The translations under genes and the position numbers were made by a program. A DNA stretch of 7,565 nt from an uncultured Anaerolineae bacterium (GTDB lineage Bacteria; Chloroflexota; Anaerolineae; Anaerolineales; Villigracilaceae): contig CAIRYE010000203.1 in assembly GCA_903882765.1 (NCBI GenBank), positions 1-7,565 on the forward strand. The letters run 5' to 3'. Of the stretch, positions 6,617-7,565 are shown piece by piece. Position 1 is the stretch's first letter; each line of letters begins with the position of its first letter. The notes below the pieces were generated by a model. That model did no database searches. It saw only the letters and a list, made by a program, of their open reading frames with translations, and was not told where the DNA came from.

Positions 6617-7012
6617 TTAGGGTTCTATAGGAAAACCCTGCTTAGACCATTCCGTGATGCCGCCGGCCATGCTGGTCACATTCGTAAGCCCAGCTTGTTT
6701 TAAAATATCACGCCCTTGCTGTGAGCGGTTGCCCGATCGACAAACCACTACGATATTTTTGTCCTTCGGCACTTCATTGATACGTTCCGCCAATTGACCT
6801 AGAGGAATGAGGGTGGTTCCAGGGATATGAACCGCATCCCACTCTTCTTGCTCCCGAACATCGAGGAAGAAGGTTTCTTGTTTTGTAAAAAGGTCATTCG
6901 CTTCGACCACACCGATCTCCGGCGCTGAAGCACTGCTTTGTGGAACACAACCAGAAATTGCTAACACTGATAAAATTCCAAGTAAGAAAACGTAAATAAT
7001 TTTTTTGGTCAT
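6617..7012 (-). CDS. Rhodanese-domain lipoprotein
   Basis: A 131-residue exported lipoprotein with a single rhodanese domain. The N-terminus has a basic start, a hydrophobic stretch and the lipobox ISGC, so Cys22 should be lipidated and membrane-anchored outside the cell. The domain (about 33-130) shows DVREQEEWDAVHIPGT (51-66) and the active-site loop CRSGNRS (91-97), with C91 as the persulfide-forming cysteine; the end, MAGGITEWSKQGFPIEP, is typical. The catalytic cysteine is present, so the protein may be an active sulfurtransferase or a redox/sulfur carrier; the natural donor outside the cell is unknown. An AGGA Shine-Dalgarno lies about 8 bases before the ATG. The gene diverges from the LysM gene with only 23 bp between start codons, so its promoter must lie within the other gene; a TATACT box is seen at 7047-7042. 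Confidence 0.93.
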   Translation of the reverse strand: MTKKIIYVFLLGILSVLAISGCVPQSSASAPEIGVVEANDLFTKQETFFLDVREQEEWDAVHIPGTTLIPLGQLAERINEVPKDKNIVVVCRSGNRSQQGRDILKQAGLTNVTSMAGGITEWSKQGFPIEP

Positions 7013-7023
7013 GGATGATTTCC

Positions 7024-7035
7024 TATAAATAAAAT
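7024..7035 (+). promoter_or_regulatory. Putative leaderless promoter for the LysM lipoprotein gene
   Basis: TATAAA at 7024-7029 ends six bases before the ATG at 7036, placing the expected transcript start at or next to the start codon. There is no Shine-Dalgarno for this gene, and an in-frame TAA at 7030-7032 excludes an earlier start. The box lies within the 5' leader of the divergent rhodanese gene. No convincing -35 is visible. Confidence 0.4.
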
Positions 7036-7565
7036 ATGCGAAGTATAACTTTACGCACTGTTACCGTTTCACTATCAGTATTATTGATGCCAATATTCCT
7101 AATAAGTTGCATCCAAACCAAAGAAATAAGCATAACTCTCAGTCCTTACTCCACCCGCAACGTTGATCAGTCGAACACACTAACCACGGTGCAGCCCGCG
7201 ATTACAAATACGCCGCTACCAACCAACACCCCTCAAATTTACACGATCACCAACAATGATACGATCTATGGCATTGCCAAACGGTTCGACCTTACCCCAG
7301 AAACGTTGCTTTTCGCCAACCCCAGCACTGTTCCCAGCGCGCTTACCATTGGCGACACTCTGATCATCCCCGAGGGATCCAAATCTAATAGCAGCTCCGC
7401 TCAGTTCACGCCAGTACCTCTAACGCTCAGCGCTTCAACCTGTCATCCCCAACCAGATGGGCTCGAGTGTTTTACCTCAGTAAAAAACGAAAACGAAACA
7501 TCCCTCGAGAACATCGTTGTACGTTTTACTTTGTTCGATAAAACTGGGAAACAATTGCAATCGAA
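7036..7565 (+). CDS. LysM-domain lipoprotein, partial, C-terminus outside window
   Basis: An open frame of 176 complete codons that runs off the right edge. It starts with a signal peptide ending in the lipobox LISC (lipidated Cys25), followed by a Ser/Thr/Pro linker (TNTPLPTNTP, 57-66). A LysM domain spans about 68-112 (IYTITNNDTIYGIAKRF, then LTPETLLFANP and IGDTLIIP), which in this family binds N-acetylglucosamine-containing glycans such as peptidoglycan. A second domain then begins, GLECFTSVKNEN followed by ENIVVRFTLFDKTGKQLQ (142-175), which resembles the FxLYD-type immunoglobulin-like domain ("conserved residues plus a polar strand about variable side groups") by eye only. The start is the earliest possible because of an in-frame TAA six bases upstream, and the next Met (codon 18) lies inside the signal helix. 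Predicted location is the outer face of the membrane, tethered and touching the cell wall. Confidence 0.87.
   Translation, partial: MRSITLRTVTVSLSVLLMPIFLISCIQTKEISITLSPYSTRNVDQSNTLTTVQPAITNTPLPTNTPQIYTITNNDTIYGIAKRFDLTPETLLFANPSTVPSALTIGDTLIIPEGSKSNSSSAQFTPVPLTLSASTCHPQPDGLECFTSVKNENETSLENIVVRFTLFDKTGKQLQS

Overview
The window reads as ordinary chromosomal DNA of a Chloroflexota bacterium, most likely Anaerolineae-like. This is inference from gene style: a Hanks-type kinase with an HCDVKPHN loop, Pro/Thr-rich linkers (PTPTPT, TNTPLPTNTP) in SH3 and LysM surface proteins, lipoprotein signals, and a MacAB-like exporter with separate ATPase and permease and no TolC-like gene in view. No 16S rRNA or marker gene is present to confirm the phylum. 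No mobile element, CRISPR array, tRNA or rRNA was seen.

Layout. Positions 1-5608 are read on the minus strand as one co-directional block: two paralogous HlyD/MacA-type adaptor genes (5608-4202, then 4170-2779), a MacB/LolD-type ATPase (2771-2088), an FtsX/MacB-type permease (2091-838, overlapping the ATPase stop by four bases), and a Ser/Thr protein kinase (818 to beyond the left edge). A 114-bp divergent intergenic region (5609-5722) separates this block from a plus-strand pair: a membrane-anchored SH3-domain protein (5723-6205) and a DUF971/GBBH-N-like zinc protein (6214-6570). That pair meets a minus-strand rhodanese lipoprotein gene (7012-6617) at a two-way terminator (6570-6607). A LysM lipoprotein gene (7036 to beyond the right edge) diverges from the rhodanese gene with only 23 bp between the start codons.

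How the genes work together. The adaptors, ATPase and permease should form one tripartite-style ABC machine that moves an unknown substrate or performs mechanotransmission at the cell surface. The kinase may be co-transcribed with it but also appears to have its own promoter. The SH3, rhodanese and LysM proteins are predicted to act outside the membrane and have no evident functional link to the transporter.

Most notable points. (1) Three genes (kinase, SH3, LysM) have start codons pinned by in-frame stops, no Shine-Dalgarno sequence, and a TATAAT/TATAAA box 6-11 bases before the ATG, which suggests leaderless or near-leaderless transcripts; every other gene here has an SD. (2) The kinase lacks both the HRD arginine and any Ser/Thr/Tyr in the main part of its activation loop. 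(3) The DUF971 protein is an internal duplication that could build two symmetric Cys3His zinc sites. (4) The exporter has two diverged adaptors for one ATPase/permease pair. I see no convincing new multi-gene system; these are the places that deserve a second look.
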